Assembly: GCF_009766065.1 (NCBI RefSeq)
Contig: NZ_LMUE01000002.1
Span: 866,514-930,513, forward strand
Direction of reading: 5' to 3'
Source: Dyella sp. S184
Lineage (GTDB): Bacteria > Pseudomonadota > Gammaproteobacteria > Xanthomonadales > Rhodanobacteraceae
DNA length: 64,000 nucleotides
This document shows positions 17,904 to 27,055 of this stretch, one piece after another (position 1 is the stretch's first letter; each line of letters starts with the position of its first letter). Position numbers and translations under genes: made by a program. Under the pieces are notes generated by a model. That model was not told the origin of the DNA, did no database searches, and was given only the letters and a program-made list of their open reading frames with translations.

Positions 17904-18886
17904 GCAAGCTGCTCCGGTGCGCGGCCAAACTGGCGTGGCACGATCACCAGCAATAGCAACACGATCGCAGCCAGCAACGGCCAGCGGAACAATTCATGGC
18001 GCGGCCGCAACGTCGGCCCGTGCTGCGGCATGGGCTCCAGCGCATCGACCGCGCGGTAGGCATCCGCCAGTTGATTGCCGTCGGTGGCACGGAAGAACTG
18101 GCCGCCGGTTTCCTTGGCGATCGTGGTGAGCATGTCCGCATCCAGATCCGCCGAGGGATTGACCAGCTGGCTGCCGAAGAATCCCGGCACGCGCATCTGC
18201 GTGGCGCCAATGCCGATGGTGTAGATACGCACACCAGCGGCCTTGGCCGCACGCGCTGCCTCGCGCGGCGAAATGCTGCCGGCATTGTTGACGCCGTCGG
18301 TGAGCAGCACCAGCACACGGGCCTGCTCGGGCAACGCCGACAGCCGCTTCACCGCCACCGCGATCGCATCGCCGATCGCCGTCTCCGTACCGGCCAGTCC
18401 CACCGCTGCACCCTGCAATTGCGCACGCACGGCCGACAGATCGTAGGTCAGCGGGGTCACCAGGAAGGCCTGGCTGCCGAACAGGACCAGGCCCATCTCG
18501 TCGCCACGGCGGCGATCGATGAAGTCACCGGCAATCGCCTCGACCGCACCGAAGCGGCTGATCGATTGCCCCGCCAGTTCCATATCCGGCGTCCGCATGC
18601 TGCCGGACAAATCCACCGCCAGCATCACGGCGCGTCCACTGCGCTGCTGGGCCTGCGGTGGTCCGATCCATTGCGGGCGCGCCGCTGCGGTCAGCAGGCA
18701 CAGCCATGCCAATGCCAGCAACCAGGGTACGATACCGTGCGCGGCATTGCCGCCCACCGTGGCTAGTTGCAGCCCCGGTTGCGGCAGATGCAAGGCCTGC
18801 CCCGGTGCCGCTGGCCGCAGCCAGCGACGCAGCAGCCACGGCAACGGCAGCAACACGATCACCCAAGGCCACGCAAACTCAGGCAT
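17900..18886 (-). CDS. batA: BatA-like VWA domain membrane protein
   Basis: The 328-residue protein has N-terminal membrane helices, then a VWA domain with an intact MIDAS (AVDLSGSMRTPDM) and the second MIDAS region VLLTDGVNNAG. A C-terminal helix (WPLLAAIVLLLLVIVPRQFG) closes the protein. The VWA domain would face the periplasm. It overlaps the DUF4381 gene by 8 bp and batBC by 4 bp, so the proteins are probably made in stoichiometric amounts. In contrast to its BatB partner it keeps the metal site. Confidence 0.9.
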   Translation of the reverse strand: MPEFAWPWVIVLLPLPWLLRRWLRPAAPGQALHLPQPGLQLATVGGNAAHGIVPWLLALAWLCLLTAAARPQWIGPPQAQQRSGRAVMLAVDLSGSMRTPDMELAGQSISRFGAVEAIAGDFIDRRRGDEMGLVLFGSQAFLVTPLTYDLSAVRAQLQGAAVGLAGTETAIGDAIAVAVKRLSALPEQARVLVLLTDGVNNAGSISPREAARAAKAAGVRIYTIGIGATQMRVPGFFGSQLVNPSADLDADMLTTIAKETGGQFFRATDGNQLADAYRAVDALEPMPQHGPTLRPRHELFRWPLLAAIVLLLLVIVPRQFGRAPEQLA

Positions 18887-19415
18887 GGGTGCGCTCCGCT
18901 GCCGGCGGCTTCCATATCGTCGGTTTCAATGCCAGACCTAGCCACTGCCGCACGGCCGCCACGGCGGCGGCATGATCGAACGACGGCTGCGGGCGATAGA
19001 TCGCCTGTTCCAACATCAGCAACCGATCCAGTGTGATCGCATCGATCGGCACCCTTGCCAGCGTCTGCCGCCACGCTTCGCCACGCTGTTGCGTGGCCAT
19101 TGCATCGTGCCGGCGCGCCACGCGTCGCAGCAGCTGATGCAAGCCGTTCGCCAGCGCCGCCTGATCGCCGTCGAACTGATGCCGGCGTGCAAGTGCGTCG
19201 AGTTCGAGCAGCACTTGTTCACGTCGCCAAACCACACGCCGATGCCGTCGCCATAGCCAGACGCCAAACAGCAGCAACGCTAGCAGCAACACGGCCAGCA
19301 CCCACCAACCCGGTGCCGGCGGCCACCACGATGGTTGGGGTGGCAGGTGGATATCACGCAGGCTGGGGCCCGCTGGTGCAGCCGCCGCGCCAGGCTGGAT
19401 AGCCTGAGTAGTCAT
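18879..19415 (-). CDS. DUF4381 family membrane protein
   Basis: The 178-residue protein opens with a proline-rich segment (LRDIHLPPQPSWWPPAPGWW), characteristic of DUF4381. A single transmembrane helix (VLAVLLLALLLFGVWLWRR) and a cytoplasmic helical domain follow. The family is almost always found between the DUF58 and batA genes, as here, with 4-bp and 8-bp overlaps. Its biochemical role is unknown; it is probably a small subunit of the MoxR/Bat membrane complex. Confidence 0.88.
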   Translation of the reverse strand: MTTQAIQPGAAAAPAGPSLRDIHLPPQPSWWPPAPGWWVLAVLLLALLLFGVWLWRRHRRVVWRREQVLLELDALARRHQFDGDQAALANGLHQLLRRVARRHDAMATQQRGEAWRQTLARVPIDAITLDRLLMLEQAIYRPQPSFDHAAAVAAVRQWLGLALKPTIWKPPAAERTHA

Positions 19416-20347
19416 CGCGTCGACCTCGCGGCGCCGAACAGGCCCGTGATCGATTCAAGCGGGTCAGCCACGGTATCGATGCGGCTACAACGCAGATTCA
19501 GTGATTGCGCCAACTCGCCAAGCCGGGCCGAGCCGGCACCGAGTACACGCTGGAAGTCGTGGCGCTGACGCTCGGACTGCAGCAGCACTTCGCTGCGCTC
19601 ACCGGCATGCTCCAGCGGATAGCGGCCGGCCGGTGCCAGTGCGAGTTCCAATGCATCGGCGACTACCAGCACGCTGACGCTAGCGTGTCGGGTGAGATCG
19701 AGCAGGCGCTGCCGCGCCGACGCATCGCAGCTGAAGCCATCGCTGATCAGCAACACGCGGCTGGCACCATGCAGCACACGGCTGGCACGCGTCAGCGCGT
19801 CGGCTAGCGGCTCGATCTTGTCTGAAGATGGCTGCGCGTCCCAATTGGCCAGCGCACCACATACCGCCAGCGCACCGTGTGGGCCGGGCTGTGGGCGCAA
19901 CAACTGCTCGGCATGGCCAAACGCCATCACCCCGACCCGCTCGCCGGCGCGAACCGCATACCAGGCGGCGCAGGCCGCCGCGCGCGCCGCCTGTACCGAT
20001 TTGAAGCGCGCCCGCGTACCGAAACGCATGCTGGCGTGGGTGTCCAGCAGGATCAGCAGGCAGCCTTCGCGATCCTCCTGGAACAGCTTGGTGTGCAGCT
20101 TTCCACTACGCGCGGTCAGGCGCCAGTCGAGCCGGCGCACATCGTCCCCGGCCTGGTAGACGCGCGACTCGGCGTAGTCCATGCCGCGGCCGTATAGACG
20201 GCTGGACTGCTGACCGCTGCGCGCCGCACGACTGAGCAACGGCGCCATGCGAACACGACCGACTCGCGCACGCAGCGCGATCAGTTCGGCCAGCGACACC
20301 TGGCTACGACCATCGCCATCCGCACGTTGTGATGCGACAGCGTTCAC
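19412..20347 (-). CDS. DUF58 domain protein
   Basis: This 311-residue DUF58 protein has the hallmark segment SRVYQAGDDVRRLDWRLTARSG (split at RR). A degenerate VWA-like domain follows (LLDTHASMRFGTRARFKSVQ). DUF58 proteins are encoded beside MoxR ATPases, and the VWA-like part is thought to be the client or adaptor of the ATPase. It overlaps moxR and the DUF4381 gene by 4 bp each. Confidence 0.9.
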   Translation of the reverse strand: MNAVASQRADGDGRSQVSLAELIALRARVGRVRMAPLLSRAARSGQQSSRLYGRGMDYAESRVYQAGDDVRRLDWRLTARSGKLHTKLFQEDREGCLLILLDTHASMRFGTRARFKSVQAARAAACAAWYAVRAGERVGVMAFGHAEQLLRPQPGPHGALAVCGALANWDAQPSSDKIEPLADALTRASRVLHGASRVLLISDGFSCDASARQRLLDLTRHASVSVLVVADALELALAPAGRYPLEHAGERSEVLLQSERQRHDFQRVLGAGSARLGELAQSLNLRCSRIDTVADPLESITGLFGAARSTR

Positions 20348-21339
20348 GGCAGCGGCACGAGATCCAGCAGGCGATCGATCACTTGATCCGGCCGCACACC
20401 TTCAGCTTCCGCCTCGTAACTGAGCAGCACGCGGTGACGCAGTACCTCGTGAGCAATGGCATGCACATCTTCGGGCAACACATAGTCGCGGCCGGCCAGC
20501 CACGCCATGGCTCGCGCACAGCGGTCGAGGGCAATCGTTGCACGAGGGCTGGCGCCCCACGCAATCCAGCGCTTCAGCTCGGCGCCGTAGCGACCGGCAT
20601 CACGCGTGGCCAGGACCAGCTGGGTAAGGTATTCCTCCAGTGCTGGCGCCATATGCACCGCCATCGCCGCATCGCGTGCCGCGAACACGTCGGTCTGGTT
20701 CAGCAGGGCCGGTGGCGCGATCGCGGGATGCGCGCGACGACTGGCCTGCTCGCGGGCCAGCTTGAGTATCGCCAGCTCGGCGACGGCATCGGGGTAACCG
20801 ATCGTCACGTGCATCAGGAAGCGGTCGAGCTGGGCTTCCGGCAAGGTGAACGTACCTTCCTGCTCGATCGGATTCTGCGTCGCCATCACCATGAACAGGT
20901 CTGGCAACTGCCAGGTGCTGCGACCCACGGTGATCTGCTGCTCGGCCATGGCCTCCAGCAGTGCCGACTGCACCTTCGCCGGTGCCCGGTTGATCTCGTC
21001 CGCCAGCACGATGTTGTGGAACAACGGCCCACGCTCGAATTCGAAACTGCCTGTTTGCGGACGAAACACATCGGTACCGGTGAGATCCGCCGGCAACAGG
21101 TCGGGCGTGAACTGTACCCGATGAAAATCCGCCTTGATCCGGGCCGCCAGCGCCTTCACCGCAGTGGTCTTGGCCAGGCCTGGCGCGCCCTCGACCAGCA
21201 AATGACCGTCGGCAAGCAAGGCGACCAATAGGCAATCGATCAGATGCGGCTGGCCGATCACGCAGCCTTGCAGCTCATCGCGCAATCGCGCGAAGACCTG
21301 CTGCAGGCGAGTCTGGGATTGGGCTTCGGGTATATCCAT
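20344..21339 (-). CDS. MoxR family AAA+ ATPase
   Basis: The 331-residue protein has Walker A EGAPGLAKTTAVKAL, Walker B NIVLADEINRAPAKVQSALL, sensor 1 FMVMATQNPIEQEGTF and the MoxR lid (DYVLPEDVHAIAHEVLRHRV). It is the first gene of the moxR-DUF58-DUF4381-batA-batBC-batD operon. MoxR ATPases act as chaperones that mature VWA-domain partners, which matches the two VWA proteins encoded downstream. Confidence 0.93.
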   Translation of the reverse strand: MDIPEAQSQTRLQQVFARLRDELQGCVIGQPHLIDCLLVALLADGHLLVEGAPGLAKTTAVKALAARIKADFHRVQFTPDLLPADLTGTDVFRPQTGSFEFERGPLFHNIVLADEINRAPAKVQSALLEAMAEQQITVGRSTWQLPDLFMVMATQNPIEQEGTFTLPEAQLDRFLMHVTIGYPDAVAELAILKLAREQASRRAHPAIAPPALLNQTDVFAARDAAMAVHMAPALEEYLTQLVLATRDAGRYGAELKRWIAWGASPRATIALDRCARAMAWLAGRDYVLPEDVHAIAHEVLRHRVLLSYEAEAEGVRPDQVIDRLLDLVPLP

Positions 21340-21470
21340 TATCAGTTTCCGTGGTCGGTGTATACCGCTTAAACCAGGCTTGCCAGAGGCAGCATGGACT
21401 TCAGCGGCGTGCTACAGACCATAAACGATGCCAGAAGTTTAACCAGCGGCTGGCGCTGCCAGGACAACAC

Positions 21471-21505
21471 AAAAAGAGAGGCGGCCGAAGCCGCCTCTCT
21501 TTTTG
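21471..21505. terminator. Intrinsic terminator of the pilMNOPQ operon
   Basis: The stem gagaggcggc/gccgcctctc is flanked by aaaaa and ttttt, 18 bp after the pilQ stop. On the minus strand the hairpin is followed by a T-run, so it should end the pil operon. The remaining 130 bp before moxR must hold the moxR promoter. Confidence 0.92.
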
Positions 21506-21522
21506 TTCGAATTACGTAAAAC

Positions 21523-23751
21523 TTACTGCAATGTGCTGCTGAGAATGCGCGGCGTCACGAAGATCAGCAATTCAGCCTTTGTATCGCCACGCGTCGTCTG
21601 CCGGAACAGCGCACCGAGAACAGGGATGTCCCCCAGACCCGGTACTTTGACGATCGTGTTGGTCTTGTCAACCTCGTAGATACCGCCAAGCACCACGGTT
21701 TGCCCATTGTCCACCAGCACCGAGGTGTTGATCGAGCGGGTGTCGATGGTCGGCACCTGGCCGCTGCCCGGAACCGTGATGTAACCATCCAGCGCATCCT
21801 TGGTGACATTGATCGTCAGATAGACGCGGTTGTCCGCCGTGATCGTCGGGGTCACCTTCAACTCCAGTACGGCATCCTTGAACGCCACCGTGGCGGTGCC
21901 GCTGCCGGCGCTGCCCCCGGAGGTGTTCTGGAACGTGACGTAACCGATTTCCTGACCTTGGCGGATATCCGCCTCGACATTGTTGGCGGTGATCACCCGA
22001 GGACTGGAAATAACTTCACTGGTACCTTCGGTCTGTGCCGCGGAAAGCTCCAGATCCAGCGAATAATTGGCGCCGAGTATCCCCAAGCCAATGCTTCCGG
22101 AAGGGCTGCCAGAGCCAGCAGGCAGATTGACGTTGAGTCCACCGGTAGTGCCACCGCCCAGGTCAGAGCCACCGATCGAGACCACATTGCCGCCGCCGAC
22201 GCCTGTCTGCAAGGACGTGGTGGCGGTAGTGGAATTCGAGAACGAAGTATTATTCTGACGACCGTTCACGCCGAACTTCGCACCCAACTCGCGGGAGAAG
22301 GTATCCGTGGCGATCACAATGCGTGATTCGATCAGCACCTGCTGCACCGGCTTGTCCAGCACGGCAATCAGATCACGCAGTTCCTTGACCTTTTCTGGTG
22401 TGTCGTTGAGTAGCAGCGTGTTGGTGCGCACGTCGAAGGAGACGCTGCCGCGGGTCGACAGAAAGCCGCGATTGGCGGTGGAAGAACCACCACCGCCATT
22501 TTGAGCTTGCAGGGCGCCGGACGTCAGCAGTTTGGCGATGTCCGAGGCCTTGCCGTAGCTGATCGGCACGTAGTCGGTGACCAGCTCTGCCGTGTCTTGC
22601 GCCTTCAGCTTGGCGTTGGCAACGTCCTCCTCGTACTTGGCCAGCTCGGCCTGCGGCGCCACCCAGATAACATTGCCATTACGGCGTTTGTCCAGGGTTT
22701 TGGCACGCAGGATCACATCCAGGGCCTGATCCCACGGCACATTGACCAGCCGCAGGGTGACGCTGCCGCCAACGCTGTCCGAAGCGACCAGGTTGAGCTT
22801 GGATACATCAGCGATCAATTGCAGCGCCGAGCGCACCGGGATGTCCTGGAAATTGAAGGTGACACGCGAACCGCTATAGCTCGGCTCCTGGCCGATCTTG
22901 GCGAGCATGGCCGCCTTGGAGGTATCGGCTTTCTTTGGCGCCACTTCGACCACGTACTGATCAGGAGTCTGGTAGGCCGAAGTATCAACATCGCCCTTGA
23001 CCGCGATTTCCATGCGGGCACCGCCACCTATGCTTGCATGGGTGACGACGGATTGCACCGGCGTGGCGAAATCCAGCGTGTCCAGGCGCTGTGCGAGATT
23101 GGCTGGCAGGTTGGCGTGATCGATCGTGACCAGCAGTTTGTCGCCTTTGCGGGTCATCTCGGCATTCGCGCCGCTGCCGCTGAAGCTGATCAATACACGA
23201 CCTTCGCCATTCGGGCCACGGCGGAAGTCGATATTGGAGATCGCCGGGCCATTTGATGCTGAGGGCAATGCCTTGCTCGGATCGATTGTGGCCGCCGTAG
23301 TCACGGACTGATCTGAAGTACCGTTGTTGATGGTCAGCACCAGGCTGTTGCCTTCGACCCGCGAGCGATAGCTCGACTCGCGCATCAGTTCAATCACCAC
23401 CCGGGTACGGCCGCCGGCCTCGACCGCTGATACGCCGGAGGTCGAGCCCTTGCCAATGTCGAGGTGGCGTGCGGCTGCATTGTCAGTATCGGGAAAGTCG
23501 ATTGCAATGCGTGGCGGGTTGCCGGTGGTGAAGATCCTCGGTTGCGGCACCGGGCCACTGCCGAAGTCCATATGCAACTGGACACTGCCACCTGGCAGTG
23601 TGTCGTAGCTGATGTTCTTCAGTGTGGTGCTGGCTGCCATCGCGGCGCTGGCCCAGGTAGCACTGGCGATCAACAGGCCCATCAGCATGTAACGGCTCGC
23701 ATGGCGCATGACACGGCCCCGGACGGATTGGATTTGGTTGGTCATTAGCAT
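21523..23751 (-). CDS. pilQ: Type IV pilus secretin PilQ
   Basis: The 742-residue protein has a signal peptide (YMLMGLLIASATWASAAMA). Two AMIN domains (about residues 40-130 and 165-260) bind peptidoglycan. An STN/N0 domain (VTFNFQDIPVRSALQLIADV), an N1 domain and the C-terminal secretin domain follow, the last with VPGLGDIPVLGALFR. It forms the outer-membrane gate through which the pilus fibre exits. It is the last gene of pilMNOPQ, 14 bp after pilP. An ATG at 23745 is an equally good start. Confidence 0.96.
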   Translation of the reverse strand: MLMTNQIQSVRGRVMRHASRYMLMGLLIASATWASAAMAASTTLKNISYDTLPGGSVQLHMDFGSGPVPQPRIFTTGNPPRIAIDFPDTDNAAARHLDIGKGSTSGVSAVEAGGRTRVVIELMRESSYRSRVEGNSLVLTINNGTSDQSVTTAATIDPSKALPSASNGPAISNIDFRRGPNGEGRVLISFSGSGANAEMTRKGDKLLVTIDHANLPANLAQRLDTLDFATPVQSVVTHASIGGGARMEIAVKGDVDTSAYQTPDQYVVEVAPKKADTSKAAMLAKIGQEPSYSGSRVTFNFQDIPVRSALQLIADVSKLNLVASDSVGGSVTLRLVNVPWDQALDVILRAKTLDKRRNGNVIWVAPQAELAKYEEDVANAKLKAQDTAELVTDYVPISYGKASDIAKLLTSGALQAQNGGGGSSTANRGFLSTRGSVSFDVRTNTLLLNDTPEKVKELRDLIAVLDKPVQQVLIESRIVIATDTFSRELGAKFGVNGRQNNTSFSNSTTATTSLQTGVGGGNVVSIGGSDLGGGTTGGLNVNLPAGSGSPSGSIGLGILGANYSLDLELSAAQTEGTSEVISSPRVITANNVEADIRQGQEIGYVTFQNTSGGSAGSGTATVAFKDAVLELKVTPTITADNRVYLTINVTKDALDGYITVPGSGQVPTIDTRSINTSVLVDNGQTVVLGGIYEVDKTNTIVKVPGLGDIPVLGALFRQTTRGDTKAELLIFVTPRILSSTLQ

Positions 23752-23765
23752 CAGCCCCTGTCTAC

Positions 23766-24308
23766 CTATTTCGCGTCGAGCGCGATGCTGGCCGGACGTT
23801 CCATCCAGCCACCATTACCGTTGGATACCAGCTCGACCAGATCAATATGGTCATCGCTGATGGCCGTGACGTGCCCGTAGTTCTGGCCCATGTATTCACC
23901 GACGTGGACCCGATGGATCACTGCACCCGGATCCTTGACCAGTACTTCCAGGCTGCTGCCGGTACCAAGCGTGCCGACCATCTTCAGGGTGTCGAGGGAA
24001 AACATCTCCAGCGGCTCCCTCGGACGGTTGGCGTCTGGCCGCGGACCGTTGCTAGCGTTGTTGTTCTGCAGTTCAACCGTGCTCGGACTGAACGGATCGC
24101 GCTTGTCCTGATCGTCGTACTTGAATGTCTCGAACGTCTTGATCACTGGCAATGCCGGGATCGGCGCACCCTTCTTGGCTTTTTCCTGCGCAACCCAGTC
24201 GCGCAGATCCGACATGCCGCGGGTACAGCCGCTCAGAACCATCGCAATACCGAGCATCAGCAGCAGTCGCGCCACATGGGCCGGCTTGATGGCAGCAAAC
24301 TTGTTCAT
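23766..24308 (-). CDS. pilP: Type IV pilus pilotin/lipoprotein PilP
   Basis: The 180-residue lipoprotein has lipobox LSGC at about residues 25-28. A flexible linker leads to a C-terminal beta domain (LDTLKMVGTLGTGSSLEVLV ... VHRVHVGEYMGQNYGHVTAI, split here) that docks on PilQ. It links the inner-membrane PilMNO alignment complex to the secretin. Its start overlaps the pilO stop by 4 bp. Confidence 0.95.
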   Translation of the reverse strand: MNKFAAIKPAHVARLLLMLGIAMVLSGCTRGMSDLRDWVAQEKAKKGAPIPALPVIKTFETFKYDDQDKRDPFSPSTVELQNNNASNGPRPDANRPREPLEMFSLDTLKMVGTLGTGSSLEVLVKDPGAVIHRVHVGEYMGQNYGHVTAISDDHIDLVELVSNGNGGWMERPASIALDAK

Positions 24309-24967
24309 TTCTGCCCCCCTGCCTTGGCGTTGCTCTTGATCGCAGCTGCGCTCTCTTCGTCATCCAGATAGCGGTAGGTCTTCACGGTGCCCTGCAGAAC
24401 AAGTTGACCATCCGCAGGAGCGGCGCCGCCCTTGGTTGCCGTCTTCGGGGTCAGCGAGACATCGTGCAGGGTCAGGATCACAACCCGTGGCAATGAGGCC
24501 ACACCGCTGATGAATGTACCGAACTGGTGATAGGTACCCGTCATGCGCAGGGTGATTGGCCTCTCGGCGTAAAAGTCCTTCGGCGTCTCAGGGCCCGGCT
24601 GGAATAGCTCGGTTTCCAAACCTGCCGACAACGCAGTCTGCGAGATATCCACCAACAGCTCGGGCATTTCTGTTCTGCTGGGGAGCTGACGCAGCAGCTG
24701 ACGCAGCATGTCCTGCATCTCATCGAGCTGCTGCTGCAATGCCTCAAGGTTGACTGCCTTGGCCTGCTTGGTCGAAAACTCCTGCTTGAGGCCCTCTTCC
24801 TTGCTGGCCAGCGAGGTCAGGCTGTCCTGCTGACCGCTGACAAAGAAGTACCAGCCCACCAGCAATACCACCGCAAACACCAGCACAGTGAAGAAGATCT
24901 TGACCGATTGCGGCCAGCCACCGACGTTGTTGCGATCCAGGTTGCGGATGTCATCGAGGAACTTCAT
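24305..24967 (-). CDS. pilO: Type IV pilus alignment protein PilO
   Basis: The 220-residue protein has a cytoplasmic N-terminus (FLDDIRNLDRNNVGGWPQSV), a single transmembrane helix (KIFFTVLVFAVVLLVGWYFF), a coiled coil (about residues 50-100) and a ferredoxin-like domain. It heterodimerises with PilN. It overlaps pilN and pilP by 4 bp each. Confidence 0.95.
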   Translation of the reverse strand: MKFLDDIRNLDRNNVGGWPQSVKIFFTVLVFAVVLLVGWYFFVSGQQDSLTSLASKEEGLKQEFSTKQAKAVNLEALQQQLDEMQDMLRQLLRQLPSRTEMPELLVDISQTALSAGLETELFQPGPETPKDFYAERPITLRMTGTYHQFGTFISGVASLPRVVILTLHDVSLTPKTATKGGAAPADGQLVLQGTVKTYRYLDDEESAAAIKSNAKAGGQK

Positions 24968-25745
24968 GGCTTGGTTCCTCCCGTAGTAGCCGCGCTCACC
25001 GGATGGGTTTCTGGCTTGACCGCTACGGACGCGCTGGTCGACTTTGCTGGCGAGCTACTGACCGGGGTGCCCGTGGGAGTGCCCGTGACTGCCTTGGCCG
25101 GATTCCCGAGTGGCGCCGGCGCGGAAACAGCAGCGGCTGGCACGCTGGCAGCGCTGCTCGCATCGGCAGGAACCGAGTCGCTGCCGCTCTTCGCATCGTC
25201 AGCCTTCGGTCGGCTCAGCGCTACGTCCAGACCAAAGGTGTATGGCATGCGGGAGGAGTCATGGCTGTTTTCGGTCTTGCGCAGGTCCGCGTGCCCCATC
25301 CAAGGTGAGACCTCGATGTTGCGCATGTATTCGGCGACGCTGGCGTTGGACTGTGCCACGCCGTCGAGAGACATCGACTGACCGCTCTGCTTCAGACCGG
25401 AAAGGCGTGCACTGGAAGGGATCGTCCGCACCAGCTCGTCGAACAGGTGCACCATCTGCGAGCGGTCGGCCTGCAGCTGTTCGATGATCTGCTTGCGTGC
25501 AAGTAGATGCGCGCGCACCGTTTCCAGATCCTTGATCTTGGCGATGCGCACGTCCAGCTGCTTGATTTCAGTCTGCAGGTACGTGTTGCGGTCGTTCTGA
25601 TTATCGATGCGCTGATCCATCCAGAACACCCATATCAGCATGACGGCGAATGCTGCCACGAATGCAGCGGCGAGCTGCATATAGAACTCGCGCTCCCGCT
25701 GTTTGCGTCGTGCGGCGCGCCACGGTAGTAGATTGACGTGTGCCA

Positions 25746-25746
<1 letters not shown>
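24964..25746 (-). CDS. pilN: Type IV pilus alignment protein PilN
   Basis: The protein has 260 residues from the ATG at 25746, which overlaps the pilM stop (ATGA). The N-terminal INLLPW-type PilM-binding motif is present as AHVNLLPWRAARRKQRERE. A transmembrane helix (AAFVAAFAVMLIWVFWM) and a coiled coil follow, then a ferredoxin-like domain. An Ala/Ser/Pro-rich tail of about 70 residues (from about 190) is longer than in Pseudomonas PilN and looks disordered. The upstream extension of the frame to 25923 is rejected because it lies wholly inside pilM. Confidence 0.93.
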
Positions 25747-26822
<1,076 letters not shown>

Positions 26823-26862
26823 CTAGCGCCCCAACCAGAATCCTGGCGGGATGCGCAGTGGC

Positions 26863-26891
26863 ATTAAATCGAAAAATTAACGCAATGGCAA
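26863..26891 (-). promoter_or_regulatory. Sigma-70-type promoter for pilMNOPQ
   Basis: On the minus strand TTGCCA (-35, 5/6) and TTTAAT (-10, 5/6) are separated by exactly 17 nt in an AT-rich stretch. The predicted start lies about 50 nt before the pilM GTG. No experimental support is available here. Confidence 0.5.
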
Positions 26892-27055
26892 CGGTCTACA
26901 AGAACTTTCTCAAGTAATTCGCGTGATGTCCAACACAATTGCGGATTTACCTAGTTTGGCGCGACCCTTGCTTTAGCCGACTACACCTCATGTGCAGAAT
27001 ACTGCTACATCTATACTCTGCCATGTTTTGACTCAGGTCTCGCTATCCCCACACC

